From Acholeplasmataceae bacterium (GTDB taxonomy: Bacteria > Bacillota_I > Bacilli_A > Acholeplasmatales > Acholeplasmataceae): a DNA stretch of 64,000 nt. Position numbers and translations under genes: made by a program. The stretch is taken from assembly GCA_023230825.1 (NCBI GenBank), contig JALNWO010000001.1, positions 146,702 through 210,701 on the forward strand, read 5' to 3'. Below the pieces are notes generated by a model, which did no database searches, was not told the DNA's origin, and saw only the letters and a program-made list of their open reading frames with translations. This document shows, piece after piece, positions 62,199-64,000 of the stretch. Within the stretch, counting starts at the first letter, position 1. Each line of letters begins with the position of its first letter.

Positions 62199-63389
62199 AT
62201 GTCTGAAACGAGTTTAAATATTGGTTTAGAATTAGATGATCAACCAGTATTAGCAGATACACCTCCCAATACAGAAATAGCAGGTGTTCTTGATACAAAA
62301 AAAGAAATCCTAGTACATAATGGAAGTCAAGATAACCTCGTTAGTTTTGCTGATGAGATTCGTAGCAGTTTAGAAAATCTAGACATCGCACTTGATTTAC
62401 GTAATCGCTTAGTGAGTTTATCTAAGATCAATAAAGACCTCGCATTAGAAGCATTGGATATTGATCCTGATATGCGTATTAAACCAATCAATAGTTATAC
62501 TACTGAATTAACAAAGACTAACTATCAATTCACATTAGAAAGTGTAGATACGTATATTAACAAAGTCATTAATGATACTGTTAATAATCAACTTTCTTCA
62601 TTTACAGAAGCAACTTCAGAGAAATCTAATCAGATTCTAATTAAAGAACCTAATACTGCATTAGATCGTCTTTCAGACTTCAAAGACAATGTAGTTGCTT
62701 ATATCAATGGTAGTGGATTAAATGCCTTTGCAGGCGCTTCAGTAAATCCTACTGCTAGCGTTGAACTTAGTGCTATCGTTAATAAAAGTTCAGCTTTAAC
62801 AAAACTCATTAATAGCCCTAGTGAGATTAAAAATATCATTTGTCAGATCACTGATAAGTTATTACCCGCTGCTAAGATTTGGGAAGCTGATTACGTTACT
62901 TTAAAAAGTAAATTACTTCAAGAACTTAAAAGTGGTGATAGTTCAAGTATTGATGAAACGCTACAGCAGTTAAAAGAATTAACAAGTAATGTATCTACTC
63001 AAATTGATTTTATTCCTCTTTATAGTGCAGTAGGTTATCAAGGTGAAGCTGAAATCAATTTAAACAACGTAAACACCCTTGTCACGAGCTTAAGAGAATA
63101 TGGTAGGGGTAAGTATCAGCAATACGGTTTTGATCTCTTAGAATCGCTCTATAAAGAACTAACAGATGTTGCAAGTACTTCTTCTACTTTAACTACAGAA
63201 GGTAATGTAGAAGCTATTGAGTTTAATATTCAAGATGTAAATAAAACAGGGTATATTACTCAAGTACTTTGTTTATGTGCTACACTAAACACTTTAGTTA
63301 TTAGTCATCTCTGCGATAAGGTGACTTTCTTAAATGATCTCTTTTGCTTCTTAGATGAATGGATTAAAGCTTCTATTCAGGGAGGTTAA
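62199..63389 (+). CDS. inner-body-like helical protein, 396 aa
   Basis: ATG 62199 with AAAAGGA upstream. It is helical throughout, with an acidic N-terminus and a possible N-terminal propeptide with S/A-x-E sites (ALEALD, TLESVD). The first ~110 residues parallel the 852-residue gene upstream. It ends six codons after a CFLDEWIK segment, three bases before an HNH gene. Virion location is inferred from the paralogue pattern and neighbours. Confidence 0.66.
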   Translation: MSETSLNIGLELDDQPVLADTPPNTEIAGVLDTKKEILVHNGSQDNLVSFADEIRSSLENLDIALDLRNRLVSLSKINKDLALEALDIDPDMRIKPINSYTTELTKTNYQFTLESVDTYINKVINDTVNNQLSSFTEATSEKSNQILIKEPNTALDRLSDFKDNVVAYINGSGLNAFAGASVNPTASVELSAIVNKSSALTKLINSPSEIKNIICQITDKLLPAAKIWEADYVTLKSKLLQELKSGDSSSIDETLQQLKELTSNVSTQIDFIPLYSAVGYQGEAEINLNNVNTLVTSLREYGRGKYQQYGFDLLESLYKELTDVASTSSTLTTEGNVEAIEFNIQDVNKTGYITQVLCLCATLNTLVISHLCDKVTFLNDLFCFLDEWIKASIQGG

Positions 63390-63391
63390 GT

Positions 63392-63865
63392 ATGAGTAAT
63401 TTACTTTTCACTCCAATTGAATCTAAGATACATAAAGGTTGGTTTGAAATCCCTGGATATAATCAGTACCTAGCAAATGAGAAAGGACAAATCCTCTCTA
63501 AGAAGACACGTAATTATACCTACGGAGGTAATGCTGGTCGTTATCTTAAAGTAGCTGTATTTAGAGATAATGAACCTAGAGTTTCTCTACGATACGTACA
63601 TGTCTTAGTAGCTAGTGCTTTTTATGGTATTCCTGATGGTGTTAATATGGTAGTTAAACATAAAGACAATAATCGAAGGAATAATAAGAAGTCTAATTTA
63701 GAATGGGGTACTCAATCGAGTAACATCAAACAAATCTACGAAGATGGGTTGAAGTATTCTAAACAATACGCACACCTTTATCCAGATAGGTTCGCTAGTC
63801 GATTAGGTAAAATGGAAAGTCTAGTTGATTCTGATCTAGGTGAATCAGTTCTCTTAGAGTGGTGA
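63392..63865 (+). CDS. free-standing HNH endonuclease (NUMOD4/HNH_3)
   Basis: 157 residues. An N-terminal NUMOD4-like strand pattern (WFEIPGYNQYLANEKGQILS), then HVLVASAFYGIP, then the HNH core VVKHKDNNRRNNKKSNLEWGT with QSSNIKQIYEDG. It is shorter than the intron-borne enzyme and lacks its C-terminal repeats. GGAGG precedes the ATG. It is not inside a visible intron: the upstream gene ends normally three bases before and a terminator follows. It is probably a selfish homing gene acting on a nearby site in related phages. Confidence 0.8.
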   Translation: MSNLLFTPIESKIHKGWFEIPGYNQYLANEKGQILSKKTRNYTYGGNAGRYLKVAVFRDNEPRVSLRYVHVLVASAFYGIPDGVNMVVKHKDNNRRNNKKSNLEWGTQSSNIKQIYEDGLKYSKQYAHLYPDRFASRLGKMESLVDSDLGESVLLEW

Positions 63866-63873
63866 TAATTTAA

Positions 63874-63914
63874 AAGCATAAATAGGAGTCTTTTTAAGAC
63901 TCCTATTTATGCCT
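63874..63914. terminator. bidirectional hairpin terminator
   Basis: GCATAAATAGGAGTCTT (63876-63892) pairs with AAGACTCCTATTTATGC (63897-63912). It lies between the HNH gene and a convergent minus-strand gene. Confidence 0.8.
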
Positions 63915-63921
63915 TATATAG

Positions 63922-64000
63922 TTAGACTAGTTTATGACGAATAAAGTTAACACTAACGTCTTCCTCAACAATAAGAATACCATCAGCACGAGCTACTAAA
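63922..64000 (-). CDS. partial minus-strand protein (C-terminus only)
   Basis: A minus-strand frame enters at the right edge and stops at the TAA complement of 63922-63924, directly beside a family terminator. The 25 visible residues end ILIVEEDVSVNFIRHKLV. Placement of the stop beside a bidirectional terminator supports a real gene. Too little is visible to name it. Confidence 0.58.
   Translation of the reverse strand, partial: LVARADGILIVEEDVSVNFIRHKLV

Noticed and set aside
1-64000. CRISPR arrays, tRNA or rRNA genes
   Set aside because: No regularly spaced repeats, cloverleaf-like sequences with the usual GGTTCGAATCC loop, or rRNA segments were recognised by eye. A tRNAscan-SE run would be decisive for tRNAs.

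Overview
The window is a 64 kb piece of an AT-rich genome of a phiKZ-like, nucleus-forming jumbo phage (the group now called Chimalliviridae). The diagnostic genes are a tubulin/FtsZ-like GTPase (833-1903), a 635-residue homologue of the phage-nucleus shell protein chimallin (19339-21246), and fragments of split multisubunit RNA polymerases. Their order matches phiKZ: shell protein then beta-prime N-terminal half (like gp54-gp55), a gp68-gp70-like block, an intron-split beta C-terminal half (like gp71-gp73), beta-prime C-terminal half (gp74), a helicase, and a second beta-prime C-terminal fragment (gp80, virion polymerase). The host cannot be named from the sequence. No tRNA, rRNA or CRISPR array was seen.

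Layout. 0-7.3 kb: tubulin, a tightly packed run of small unknown genes, and a LamG-like protein. 7.3-8.2 kb: a gene-free stretch with a potential RNA pseudoknot. 8.2-11 kb: a small gene and the C-terminal (motif B and C) half of a family B DNA polymerase. 11-18.6 kb, minus strand: a 2172-residue protein of eight long repeats with a leucine-rich-like tail, and one unknown gene. 18.7-24.7 kb: shell protein, the intron-broken beta-prime N-terminal half, and small genes. 25-29.4 kb: replication/repair genes (SbcD/Mre11-like nuclease, SSB). 29.5-42.5 kb: the transcription block. 42.6-45.4 kb: small genes and a TnpB element that broke one of them. 45.5-50.6 kb: the virion-polymerase fragment and probable structural genes, one with a candidate -1 frameshift. 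50.6-54.5 kb: endolysin, a possible holin, a Kelch-like protein with a G10 tract, and three tiny membrane proteins. 54.7-57 kb, minus strand: the exonuclease/motif A half of the DNA polymerase, intron-split. 57-64 kb: an HExxH metalloprotease, inner-body-like virion proteins, and an HNH endonuclease.

The most striking feature is a set of four group I introns, each sitting in the catalytic core of a polymerase gene. Two interrupt the NADFDGD motif of beta-prime and are separated by a predicted one-codon exon (GAT) that supplies the first catalytic aspartate. One, carrying an HNH gene, interrupts the GDKxxGRHGxKG-type motif of beta. One lies just before motif A of the DNA polymerase. Reconstructed splicing restores continuous, family-length proteins in every case, and the P1 pairing with a U.G at the splice site can be seen directly for the beta and DNA polymerase introns.

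Genes are separated by a recurring hairpin terminator family (outer stem GGCATAAATAGGAG / CTCCTATTTATGCC), and a TATATCAC-like motif recurs upstream of transcription units. Both probably belong to the phage's own transcription system.
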